A stretch of 64,000 nt of DNA. It comes from Ancistrus triradiatus. Its lineage: Eukaryota > Chordata > Actinopteri > Siluriformes > Loricariidae. Below the pieces are notes generated by a model, which was not told the origin of the DNA, did no database searches, and worked only from the letters and a program-made list of their open reading frames with translations. Made by a program: the position numbers and the translations under genes. Of the stretch, positions 24,084 to 34,526 are shown one piece after another. The stretch spans positions 1 to 64,000 of the forward strand of contig JAJAGP010002002.1 in NCBI GenBank assembly GCA_025084515.1, read 5' to 3'. Numbering within the stretch: position 1 is the stretch's first letter; every line of letters starts with the position of its first letter.

Positions 24084-25608
24084 ACAGTGGTGCTTGAAAG
24101 TTTGTGAACCCTTTAGAATTTTCTATATTTCTGCATAAATATGACCTAAAACATCATCAGATTTTCACACAAGTCCTAAAAAGTAGATCAAGAGATCCCA
24201 GTTAAACAAATGAGACACAAATATTATACTTGGTCATTTACTTATTGTGGAAAATGATGCAACATTACACATTACTGAGGGGCAAAAGTATGTGAACCTT
24301 TGCTTTCAGTATCTGGTGTGACCCCCCTGTGCAGCAATAACTGCAACTAAACGTTTCCTCTAACTGCTGATCAGTCCTGCACACCGGCTTGGAGGAATTT
24401 TAGCCCATTCCTCCATACAGAACAGCTTCAGCTCTGGGATGTTGGTGGGTTTCCTCGCATTAACTGCTCGCTTCAGGTCCTTCCACAACATTTCGATTGG
24501 ATTAAGGTCAGGACTTTGACTTGGCCATTGCAAAACATGAACTTTGTTCTTCTTTACCCATTCTTTGGTACAACGACTTGTGTGCTTAGGGTCGTTGTCT
24601 TGCTGCATGACCCACCTTCTCTTGAGATTCAGTACATGGACAGATGTCCTGACATTTTCCTTTACAATTATCTGATAGAATTCAGAATTCATTGTTCCAT
24701 CAATGATGGCAAGTCGTCCTGGCCCGATTCTAGCAAAAAGGCCAAAACCATGTTACTACCAAACCACCACATCATGTTTCACAGATGGGATACGGTTCTT
24801 ATGCTGGGAGCAAAGCGTCCACAAAACATTCTTCCAATAGTCTTCTGGCTTGTCCACTGATCTTAGAGCAAACTGCAGAAGCATCAATGTTCTTTTTGGA
24901 GAGCAGTAGCTTTCTCCTTACAACCCTGCCATTCACACCATTGGTTTGTTCAGTGTTTCTCCTGATGGTGGATCATGACCATTAACATTACCAATGGCAG
25001 AGAAGCCTTCAGTTTGCTTAGAATTTACCCCTGGGGTCCTTTGTGACCTCTCCAACATTACAACAACCCTGCTCTTGGGAGTGATCTTTGCTGGTTGACC
25101 CTTCCTTGGGAGTGTAACAATGGTCCTTGAATTTCCTCCTCCTTTGTACACAATCTGTCTGACTGGTTGATTGTGGAGTTCCAAACTCTTTAGGAGGTGG
25201 GTTTTTGTAACTTTTTCCAGCCTGGATGAGCATCCAACAACTCTTTTTCTGATGGTCCTCAGAAATCCCCCTTTTTTCCCCCCCTCCTTTGTTCGTGCCA
25301 TGATACACTTCCCAAACTGTTTTAAGAGCAACTTTTGGATAAATCCTTATTCTTTAAATAAAACAGGGGCCTGACTATATTTCACCTTCAATGAACTGCT
25401 ATCCTAGAGGTTCACACATACTTTTGCCACTCCACTCATATGTAATTATTGATCATTTTCCTCAAATAATATGACAAAGTATATATTTTTGTCTCATTTG
25501 TTTAACTGGGTTTCCCTTAGCTACTTTTAGGACTAGTGTAAAAATCTGATGATGTTTTGGTCGTATTTATATGCAGAATATGAAATTCAAACTTTCAGCA
25601 CCACTGTA
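24084..25608 (-). mobile_element. Tc1 element with both ends, transposase pseudogenised
   Basis: The ends read 'cagtggtgcttgaaagtttg' at 24085 and 'aaactttcagcaccactg' at 25608, as inverted repeats. Internally, the minus strand begins the transposase near 25300 (MARTKEGGKKGG, then an HTH-like region). After frameshifts around 24700-24930 it continues from 24692 with MNSEFYQIIVKENVRT, then the DNDPKHTSR catalytic block and SQSPDLNPIEMLWKDLKRAV. At about 1.5 kb it is close to intact length, so this is the best-preserved copy in the window. Broken frames make it inactive. Confidence 0.88.
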
Positions 25609-25609
25609 G

Positions 25610-27430
25610 TTTAAAAAACAACAACAACAAATCAAGTAGTGGGTGAATGGCTGCTGCCAACCTAGCATCCTTTCTTAAAATGGCACATTTTCAGCACCTT
25701 GTGATTAAGACGAGTATAGACAATAGGTTATGTTTATACGTTTTTATTAAATACTTTTCCAAGTCTCAATAACTAACAAAGCTATCATGAAAGATCTACT
25801 ACCATTCAAACAACACTTGATATTGTAAACTTTATTTAAATGGTTTTTTAATTAATGGATGGTCATGCAAAAATCCAGCATCCAATTAATACTCCAAGTA
25901 TAGTCTAAGTAGCCCCATCCTATGGTTACAACGCAATTAACTGAGTAGAATCTGGGGAACATACCAGCTACAAGGCTTTTTTAACCTTTTTTTTTTTTTG
26001 TCTTTTTTTTTTAACGTGATACATCAATTCATTTTAGCATTTGAAACAGAGCCATTTTTCAGTTATCTTGAGAATGCAGGTAACATACATATAGATAGAT
26101 AGATTTCCATTTTTAAGTAAACACAGACAGTGAAAAATATTACCAGAACAGACATGCATATTTTCCTCCTGTCCAGCTGCGTACGTGGTTCGGTTGTTCA
26201 AGTGAGTGGCTGGTTGGAGCGAAGTCGGTTAGCATATCAAGGGCAAACTAAATGCGCAACTTCTCCTACACCTCGAATGCTCTCCTCCTTTTCTGTCATC
26301 CCTTTGATTCGTTTTTTTTACATTAATAATCAGTGAACAGTGTCGTCTGCTTACACCACTGGCTGTGTGGACGCACGATAAACAGGGCAACCAAGTCAGA
26401 AAAGACAAAACCAAAACACCACACTGAAACTGTACAGAACCTGCATCAGGGTGCACATCGGAAGCACAGTGTGATGGGGTGCAGGATGTTACAGTGTGTG
26501 CTGTCTGTTGTGTTACGCTCCTCTACGATGTGACTCGGGGAATTTATTCGATGAATTTAGTCGTTGAACAGTCAGATCCGCTTGCCTACCGGCTGCTAAG
26601 TGTGATGGATGAACAAGCAATGGCTTTCAAAGTCGAGGGGTGCGCTTTCCCCTGTTAAGTCACCGGTTCACACGCAAGACTACGTTACTACAGAGAAAAA
26701 GGGGGTCACGTAGAGGACGCCACACAGATACAAACACGTATGCCTTCGAATGAGCACGTTGTGTCTGGGAATTAATAGCCACACCAGTGTCAAAACCTAC
26801 ACATTTACAACAGAAGTTTGAACAAGTGCACTGGAAGTTCGTTAGTGTGCGCGTGTGAGCGGGATTTCATACAGGGATGAAGATGGACGGAGAGGATGTG
26901 CGTATTGGACACAACCTAAGCTCCACCCCTCGTCTACAAACGGGCACTGCGATAATATTTACAGTTCAAAAAATATATGGTCGAGAAAAACACTGACATT
27001 TAAGAACAGTAACATTAGAACATTACAACACAAACTGCCACAGAGGGACCCACAACCCAACTGCCTTTTGTAGGACTCACCTCTCACTTGACCCTAGTCC
27101 GCTCATAGTCACACGATCGCCAGATAACCAATCCCACGCTGCGTCTCCACCTTTTGGAACATGCTCGAGCGTCACTCACAGTGAGTCCGGAGACGGTACA
27201 GGAAGTGGAAGAACAGACAGTACAACACGAACAGGACAGCACAGGCAAGTGTGCATACAAACGCACGTTTGGTGGGGGGGTGTAACAGTTACGGGCTGGT
27301 GTCTCAAGGTCTCAAGATTGGCCCTCGGGGAAAGGCTTTCTGACCTGAAGTTGCAGGAAAGTCCATGGAAAGTGAATCGAACAGCGTAGCATCTCAGGCT
27401 TATGGGCAAACAGTACAGGCCATTTCTATT
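25610..27430. other. Intergenic or distal camk2 3'UTR, no coding exon
   Basis: Non-repetitive except for short A/T runs (25983-26012) and a small (ATAG)n at about 26089-26103. It could be a distal extension of the camk2 3'UTR or plain intergenic DNA. No peptide with family resemblance was found. Confidence 0.4.
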
Positions 27431-28566
27431 CAATTCAATTCAACATGCTTTATTATAGACTAAAAAATAGATGCACACGCAAGCCCTGGTTAGCTGATCC
27501 GAACATGAGTGCCAGAAAGAGTTGAGTTGCGTTTAGCTCCCCCTTGTGGCCAAAGAAAACAGTGACCTCAAACACAAAAAGATGCGTTCATTCTGCAACT
27601 TCGGGTCCTAAAGACCAGGGCTTAACGGCTGCAAATAGACAAGCAGGTAAGTAAACCAACCCAATACATGTCAGGGTTTCAGGCAGGTTTGTGCTGCTGT
27701 GTGTGTATGCATGTAGAAGTACTTCCAAAAACTTAAAAAAAAAAACAGAGCCCCACGAGACAATACACACATACACACACACTCTCACCCCTTAGATACC
27801 ATCTCTTTTATAAATATCCACGTAGACTTTTTTTTAAAACAACAAAGTACTTCGAATACAAGCATCAATTCAACAGATAAAACAAGGAAGTTGGCAACAA
27901 ATACAACAACTAAACACAAAAATCTTCCTACTTACTCATCCTCCGTTTTCCGCCTCTCCCTCATTTCCAAATCAAGTAAACTTCATGCAATGTCTAAATA
28001 CTACACTTTGGTGATCTGATATTACATAATGTAATTTAGTTCATCGACTCCCATCCATAGTCATTTGTTACATATAAAACAAAAGAAGACAACCCAAACA
28101 AACAGCTATTACACATGAAAAATAACCCACGACCAGCCACTGAAAACAGTAGGCTCTCCATAATTAAAAATTCACATTTCAGATTTTAAGCCGCCATCAC
28201 TTTTCATCAGCCCTGGTTAACAGTGTAAGGATTGACAATCTCAATATTTTACAACATATAATAACTTGAAAACGCTTGCTGAACTACGTCAGAAGAGAGG
28301 GCATGGGTAAATGACGAGAACAAAGCGCCCCCTGTGGGCATCAGAAGCATGCAGCATTCGGTAGGGCAGGCGGCCGGGGCCCCGCTGCCGTCGCCTCCCC
28401 CACGTCTAAGCTAACTGTTGGACTGAAGTGGTGCTGGCCTCAGCTTGGCTTATATTTTTTTTTACTTTGTTGCATCATTTTTTTTCCCCCTCATGTTTTC
28501 TCGTCCGGCCGGGCTCCTGGCACCAATCCGACCACTGAGAAGACATGCTCCAATCATCCAGGCAAG
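27430..28566 (-). other. camk2g: Probable camk2 3'UTR exon
   Basis: The last coding exon has a splice donor 16 nt after the stop codon (31048|GTACCG). A good acceptor, CCTTCTCAG, lies on the minus strand just before 28566, followed by sequence without an extended open frame. A candidate AATAAA lies at 27449-27454 (minus strand), giving a 3'UTR exon of about 1.1 kb. This is inferred from splice signals; the true 3' end may be further left. Confidence 0.45.
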
Positions 28567-28792
28567 CTGAGAAGGAAACAGAACAGGTTATTTTATTCTT
28601 ACATTTACTCTCATGAAATAAACACAACAGTCCCTGTGAGACGATATGTTTCCCCAAAAGTTTCGTAATTGAAACGACATAGAAACACAACTAGAATTCA
28701 TTAGTAGACTGTGTTAGATCCAGATTCAAAAGTACTAAATGAGCAAAAACATGTAGACACTCTTTGTATTTAGTGATCTTTGTTGTATCAGC

Positions 28793-28982
28793 CACTGTGA
28801 TAGCCCAGTGGTTAAGTTACTGGACTCTGGACCAGAAGGTCCAGGGTTCAAATCCCACCTCTGACAAGCTGTCACTGTTGTCCTTGAGCAAGACCCATAA
28901 CCCACAATTGCTTGGATTGTAAGACTGTACCAATTGTAAGTCGCTCTGGATAAGGGTGTCTCCTAAATGCTGTAAATGTAAG
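28793..28982 (+). mobile_element. tRNA-derived SINE (family 1)
   Basis: Full copy: box-A-like TAGCCCAGTGGTTAAG, box-B-like GGTTCAAATCC, body 'ccttgagcaagaccc', and tail 'aagtcgctctggataagggt' then 'gctgtaaatgta'. It is immediately followed by a second copy in the same orientation. It lies in the probable camk2 3'UTR intron. Confidence 0.85.
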
Positions 28983-28994
28983 CCACACTCACTG

Positions 28995-29164
28995 CAACAG
29001 GTACTGGATTATGGACAAGAGGGTCCAGGGTTCAAATCCCTCCTCTGTCAAGTTGCCACTGTTGGGTCCTTAAGCAAGGGCCTTAACCCATTCAACTGCC
29101 TGTGAGAATGGATCAATTATAAATCGCTCTGGATAAGGGTGTCTGCTAAATGACATAAATGACC
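28995..29164 (+). mobile_element. tRNA-derived SINE (family 1), 5'-truncated
   Basis: Starts within the head ('ggtactggattatgg'), keeps box B (GGTTCAAATCC), and ends in 'ctctggataagggtgtctgc' then 'taaatgac'. Tandem with the previous copy. Confidence 0.82.
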
Positions 29165-29232
29165 AAAAGAAAGCCTGCTTATCCTGGTCAGGGTTGCCCT
29201 GGACAGGGGGCCAGTCCATCGCAGCATTATGC

Positions 29233-30868
29233 AAACACATCACCCAACTTTCATGTTGAAAGACCCATCCAGAATATAAACCTCTGGAATTAAAGTAATT
29301 TCTAGCAGGTTCTTTCAGAAATTTTCAGACTTTTTCCAGCCACTGGACCCTCCAGGTATTAAATCTCCACAGGCGAACAGTGGCAGTAGAATGGGGGAGC
29401 GAATTGCATGTTAATACCTTTTTTACATACTTTTTGGGTGTTAACAATCATTTTTCCATATAGTACTATATATGCAACCAAAGGCCTTTCTCAGTCTGGC
29501 TAATGTCAATCCTCACAAGTCCACCATCAGAAAAACATGAACGGTGTACATGGCAGGGCTGCAGGAGAAAGCCACTGCTCTACAGAAAGACCATGGTTTC
29601 TGATTTTTCAGTTTGTTAAAGCTCACATGGAAAAGTCAGACAGCTACTGGAAAAACGTTTGGTGGACAGATGAGACCAAAATATGAAATGCTATATTTGG
29701 AGAAAGGACAATTCTGTATTCCAGCATAAGATCTTTAGCCCATCTGTGAAACATGGTGGTGGTAAACACATCACCCAACCTTCATGTTGAAAGAACCTCC
29801 CAGAAACTAAATCTCCGGAATCCAGGCAATTTCCAGCAGGTTTTCTGAGAAATTTTCAGATGTTTTCCAGCCACTGGACCTGCAGGTATGGAATCTCCAC
29901 AGGCAAACAGTGGCAGTAGAATGGGGGAGCGAATTGCATGTTAATACCTTTTTTACATACTTTTTGGGTGTTAACAACCATTTTTCCATATAGTACTATA
30001 TATGCAACCAAAGGCCTTTCTCAGCCTGGCTAATGTCAATCCTCACAAGTCCACCATCAGAAAACCATGAACGGTGTACATGGCAGGGCTGCAGGTGAAA
30101 TCCACTGCTCTACAGAAAGACCATGGTTTCTGATTTTGCAGTTTGTTAAAGCTCACATGGAAAAGTCAGACAGCTACTGGAAAAACGTTTGGTGGACAGA
30201 CGAGATGAGATTTGGAGAAAGGACAATCCTGTATTCCAGCATAAGACCTTATATCCCATCTGTGAAACATGATGGGGGTGGTGTCATGTTTTGGTCATGT
30301 TTTTCTGCATTTAGTCCAGGACGGCTTGCCATCATCGATGAAACAACAAATTCTGAATTATACCAGCTAATTATAAAAGAAAGTCTCCACATCTGTCCAT
30401 GAACTGAATTTCAAGAGAACATGAGTAGCAAGACAAGTAACCTATCCAAACAAGTTATTCTACCAAAGTTTTGGAATGGCCAAATAAAGGTCCTGACCTT
30501 AACCCAAGAGAAATGTTGTGGAAGGTTCTGATGGGAGCAGTTCATGTGAGGAAAACGACCAGCATCACAGAGTTAAAGCTCTTCCGTATGAAGGAATGGG
30601 CTGAAACCTCTAAGCCAATGTGCAAACGTTTATCTGCAGTTATTATAACTTAACTGCAACTAAACTGAAAGCAAATTTTGAATGCAAACTTTTGCCACTG
30701 ACAGATATGTAATACTCAATCATTTCCCTCATTAAATAACTGACCAATTATAATATTTTGGCTAATTTGTTCAACCTGGTTCTCTTTATCTACTTTTAGG
30801 ACGGATGTTTTAAGGCTAAGGAGATATAGCAAATTCTAAAGGCTTCACAAATTTCAAGTGCCACTGTA
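29233..30868 (+). mobile_element. Tc1 relic with an internal tandem duplication
   Basis: A 531-bp segment is present twice: 29233-29763 and again from 29764 to about 30285. Both copies hold the HTH-to-first-catalytic-D part of a Tc1 transposase; for example, 'ttggtggacagatgagacc' near 29660 is WWTDET. Only the second copy continues into the rest of the element: 'ggtcctgaccttaaccc' near 30490 (GPDLNP), and the right end 'tttcaagtgccactg' near 30855-30869. Inactive. Confidence 0.75.
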
Positions 30869-31047
30869 GGTGTTTTTAATTTCTATTGATTACAATAATA
30901 CCATGCTCTGTTCAAAACCAAAGACACCAAACACTGAAAACGTGTGCTGTGTTCGGTTGCCGTCACTGGGAAACATTTAATTATAAGGCTTTGACAAAAA
31001 TCATCTCAGACTATGCTTAACGTGTATGGATGATAATTTGACGGTAC

Positions 31048-31296
31048 CTTTGTCTGGCTTGGCTCATTGTAAAGGTGCAGCAGGTGCTCCTGAGCAGTGG
31101 AAGTGCACGTTTAGCCACTTAGCATCACGGCGGTGCCACACTCGAGTCTCCTCTGACTGGCAGCTCCGTGGGCGGCCCTGGCTGTCGATGTACTGCGTCA
31201 GGCGAATGTAAGCGATGCATGCTGCATCCTCTCCAATCAGGTGCACGTGAGGGTTTAAGATGGTGGTGTGCACTGGCTTGCTGTTCTTACTCAACA
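31048..31296 (-). CDS. camk2g: CaM kinase II association domain, last coding exon (3' part of the gene)
   Basis: The acceptor TTTCTGCAG precedes 31296. The coding part runs to a TGA at 31066-31064, and a GTACCG donor follows at 31047. The peptide is nearly identical to vertebrate CaMKII beta/gamma: LSKNSKPVHTTILNPHVHLI, GEDAACIAYIRLTQYID, QSEETRVWHRRDAKWLNVHF and the C-terminal SGAPAAPLQ. The association domain assembles the dodecameric holoenzyme; HRRD and the HVHLIGEDAACI strand are core hub elements. The C-terminus excludes CAMK2D (which ends SPTVPI-). Gamma is preferred over beta because synpo2l lies next to it in the same orientation, as in human 10q22. The gene symbol therefore rests on synteny. 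Confidence 0.9.
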
Positions 31297-31400
31297 CTGC
31301 AGAAAAAGCCAGAGCAATTTCATCAATTCACAACCCTTTCACTCAATTCTGTTTTACTAGACTGCTGAAGCTGCTTGTTGCCAGGCTTTATGTATCCTTT

Positions 31401-31607
31401 ATGTGGGTAGCCTAGTGGGTAAGGTACTGGGCTATGGACCAGAAGGTCCAGGGTTCAAATCCCACCTCTGCCAAGCTGCCACTGTTGGGTCCTTGAGCAA
31501 GGCCATTAACCCACAATTGCTTGGATTGTACGATTTGTAAGGGCATCAATTGTAAGTCGCTCTGGATAAGGGCGTCTGCTAAATATTGAAAATGTAATGT
31601 AAATGTA
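31401..31607 (+). mobile_element. tRNA-derived SINE (family 1)
   Basis: Full copy in a camk2 intron, antisense to the gene. Box-A-like TAGCCTAGTGGGTAAGG, box-B-like GGTTCAAATCCC, tail 'aagtcgctctggataagggc' then 'aatgtaaatgta'. Confidence 0.85.
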
Positions 31608-31839
31608 TCCTGCTGAGTCACTGTAAATACACTATTTGTTTGAAGTAAATAAACCATAAATCTTTTCCTGTCATTTTGATTCACTCACTAACACACAAAC
31701 ACACACACACCATTTGATAAACCAATCAGAGCAGAGTGGACAGCATTACAACTTTATTCACTAATTAGATGTTTTTAATCTAGGCAGCCCATGGAGGTTG
31801 AATTTGAGTATTTGTCCTCCCCAGGTTTCTATCTATTAG

Positions 31840-32215
31840 ACATCTTCCATATTGCTCCACCTTGTAGATGTCAAGTCAGAGATAGCAGCTTATCTGTTGT
31901 TGCACAGTTTGTGTTAGTCATCCTCTAGTCCTTCATCAGTGTTCACAGGATGTTGGTGGCTGGAGGTTTTGGATGGTGGACTATTTTCAGTCCAGCAGTG
32001 ACACTGAGATATAAACTCATACCAGCACAACCACACGAACACACCACCACATCAGTGTCACTGCAGTGCTGAGAATGGTCCACCACCAAAAAGTACCCAA
32101 TCTGTTGTGGTCCTGTGGGGGTCTTGACCATTAAAGAACAGGGTAAAGGGGACTAACGGAGCATGTAGAGAAACAGATGGACTACAGTCTGTTATTGTAG
32201 AACTACAAAAGCACC
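31840..32215. repeat. Half of the long-hairpin family (see 415-1150)
   Basis: Contains the family words GTCCAGCAGTGACACTGAG, ACCACCACATCAGTGTCACT, GCAGTGCTGAGAATGGTCCA and 'agaaacagatggactacag', the same as the right arm of the 415-1150 element. Only the second half is present, so it no longer forms a full hairpin. Confidence 0.75.
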
Positions 32216-32423
32216 AAAATGTGAGTGTTGTTGCATCTCATTAGAAATGAAATGATTCTTAATCTAAAAAAAGGTATACAATAAATTAAAGGTATAAAGA
32301 CTTGGATACAGACTTGTGGTAGGGGTGTAGAACATTTTGAGCATGTGCAGGGTGTGCATATGAAAGGTGCATGGCTGTTAATCCTGGGGTAAGGTCTTGG
32401 TACAATGAGAAAAGGCCACTCAC

Positions 32424-32518
32424 GGTTCTCAAAGTAGAACTTGTGGAAGTCCATGCCTTCCACTAGGTTGCCCAGTGCCTCAGGTTCAAAGGAGGTCAGA
32501 CCAGGGTCACAGATTCTC
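32424..32518 (-). CDS. camk2g: CaM kinase II association domain, penultimate coding exon
   Basis: 95-nt exon with acceptor TTGTTGTAG and donor AGAACC|GTGAGT. It encodes RICDPGLTSFEPEALGNLVE followed by GMDFHKFYFENL, the centre of the CaMKII hub. The phase joins the codon TAC-ACG to the left exon and CTG to the right exon exactly. The 95-nt length suits this exon in vertebrate CAMK2 genes. Confidence 0.93.
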
Positions 32519-32667
32519 CTACAACAAGCCAAAGAACTAGCTTCAGTAAAATGTTCAAACACACATTTGTTACGATGGAGTGAAACATGTGCTAGGAATT
32601 ATTCGGTGTAACCATACAAAAAAGAAACACCACCAAATGTGAGATTAGGTCATGAGTAAGAACGTAC

Positions 32668-32743
32668 GTGTAGGCTTCAAAGTCTCCATTGTTGATGGCT
32701 TCAATCAGCTGCTCAGTGATCTTGATAATCTCTTGCTTGCGTG
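32668..32743 (-). CDS. camk2g: CaM kinase II association domain, first hub exon present in the window
   Basis: 76-nt exon with an ACATTAG acceptor and a CTACAC|GTACGT donor. It encodes RKQEIIKITEQLIEAINNGD followed by FEAYT, the start of the association domain. This is the most 5' exon I can find. The kinase domain, autoinhibitory segment and variable linker should lie at higher coordinates, but 32744-34426 has none of them and then the assembly breaks. The gene is therefore 5'-truncated in this window. Confidence 0.92.
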
Positions 32744-32811
32744 CTAATGTAGAGAAAGTTGAGAAAGTAATTAAACCCTAGTTCACAAGTCCTGATTGAA
32801 TACAAGTAATC

Positions 32812-33331
32812 AAATACTGTGCAAAAGTCTTAGGCCACCATTAGATATGTTGTTTTAGCAATGGTACAGTGGCCATATATAATCATGTCTCAGTCTCTTT
32901 ATTGAGATACAAGCAGAAAATGCAGTAAATATGTAGACATAAAAATAAATCCACAATTTTCAGTACAACAATTTTCAGTACTCCCTTGGCACTAAGCCCG
33001 TCTTGAATTCTTTTGGGGAGACTGTCCTGAAGTTTTCTCAAGTACTCTTCTGGTATATTATACCAGATATCTTTCAGCACTTCCCAGAGATCTTCTTTAG
33101 TGTTGGGCTGTTTCTCATTTCTTTCTCTGTCCAGGTGGTACATCATACTGCCTCTATAATATTCAGCTCTGGATTTTCTGGATTTTTTCCATTTTTTAAA
33201 TAGTACATATAAATTTCCTGTATATTTAGGTTGTACTCCAATATGGAAACATACATTATTATATATGGTCATTATACAATTGCTAAAACAACAGATCTAA
33301 TGGTGGCCTAAGACTTTTGCACATTGCTGTA
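32812..33331. mobile_element. Short element with 'tactgtgcaaaagtcttaggccacc' inverted ends
   Basis: The left end (32816) and right end (33331) are inverted repeats of about 70 bp that include 'ccattagatatgttgtttta' and its counterpart. The minus strand holds a degraded transposase C-terminus (WYNIPEEYLRKLQDSLPKRI), as in Tc1-like enzymes. Non-autonomous. Confidence 0.75.
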
Positions 33332-34426
33332 AATGCATGCTTACCAGTCCCACCCCATGCAATCCCCAGTCTAGCTACCTAAAAGACTGATGTCTCTATT
33401 ACTGCAGATGCTTGAACCACAAATGACACGACACAAAGACCTCAAGAGCCTTTAACCATGACTGTCATAGCCCTAGAGCACTAAAACTATTCAACACTGA
33501 TGTTTTTTATTGTTGCTAACTGCATTTTTGCTTCTTGAACATGGGAAAAAATCAAAGTTATGGGGTGTATCCGATATGGACGCCTACGGACGGCATTCTA
33601 TATATTACACTATTAGATATGGAACTGAATTGGTGATTGAGGCAAGCACATTCTGACACGTCAACTTTGCTCATTCATGTGTGTCAGTAGATTCCATCAC
33701 ATAAACACACAAACATTCTGTTGTATGATAAAATACGCAACAGTCTGCACGCGCTGTTTCTTAAAGTACCTAATTAAAAAAAAATGGAATCTAAAATTTG
33801 TCGGGCAAATTTGTTGGGCAGCCCTCTATCAGAAAAGTCGCAATTAAATGTTCTGATGCAGCAAACAAGACATGATGGAAAAACCGTTATTGAATAAATA
33901 AATATACATTCTGTTAAAGTTTATATTGCCAACTTTTGTGAATGCATAAAACAAAAATTTATCTTTAGGTATGAGCCAAAACAGGTATGCGCCATTTAAC
34001 GCCCATCAAATCAATGGGCATTCATTATAAATTATATAAATTATTGTAAATTACAAAACAAAATAAAAAAAATCTACCTTTCAAGTCCGGACGTTGTAGC
34101 CGCGAACAGACTCAAAACAGAAAACACTGTACAGCACTGCTCATTATGGCAGCGCGTTATTGTTTTGTTGCCCTCTAGTGCATTTTGCTACTTGTGCCCT
34201 CCTATCACTCTCTGCAGTGGATTCTCGTCCAATAGAAAAGCCACTGCAGAAAGTGATTTTGTCACTCAGATAAACAGCCAATCCACGATGTGGATCCACA
34301 AGCACTGACAGAAGTCTGTCATTCACTCAAAAGCTCACTACCTTTCCATTCATGTGCTTGCTTGCACGTTAGCTCACCTTTGGAATAGAAACTATTCTAA
34401 CTCAGTTGATGTGTTTACAGACTTCT
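33332..34426. other. End of the left contig, nothing recognised
   Basis: No camk2 exon and no clear repeat. On the minus strand near 34090 a GC-rich segment ends in AAAG|GTAGAT, which looks like a donor, but no family peptide precedes it. A CTCF-like word is at about 34167-34180 (one mismatch). Confidence 0.4.
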
Positions 34427-34526
34427 NNNNNNNNNNNNNNNNNNNNNNNNNNNNNNNNNNNNNNNNNNNNNNNNNNNNNNNNNNNNNNNNNNNNNNNNNN
34501 NNNNNNNNNNNNNNNNNNNNNNNNNN
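34427..34526. other. Assembly gap (100 N)
   Basis: Exactly 100 N, the usual placeholder for a gap of unknown size between scaffolded contigs. It separates the camk2 hub exons from cingulin. Confidence 0.99.

Noticed and set aside
28793..28870. tRNA gene
   Set aside because: It has box A- and B-like words but no cloverleaf and carries a SINE body and tail; the same sequence recurs about a dozen times.
31048..32743. Assigning the kinase fragment to CAMK2D or CAMK2A
   Set aside because: The C-terminus SGAPAAPLQ and the LLSKNSKP junction fit beta/gamma; delta ends in SPTVPI-type sequence. Synteny with synpo2l then favours gamma.
34080..34140. A camk2 or other first exon ending in AAAG|GTAGAT on the minus strand
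   Set aside because: No recognisable CaMKII peptide precedes the donor-like word, and the match is no better than chance.
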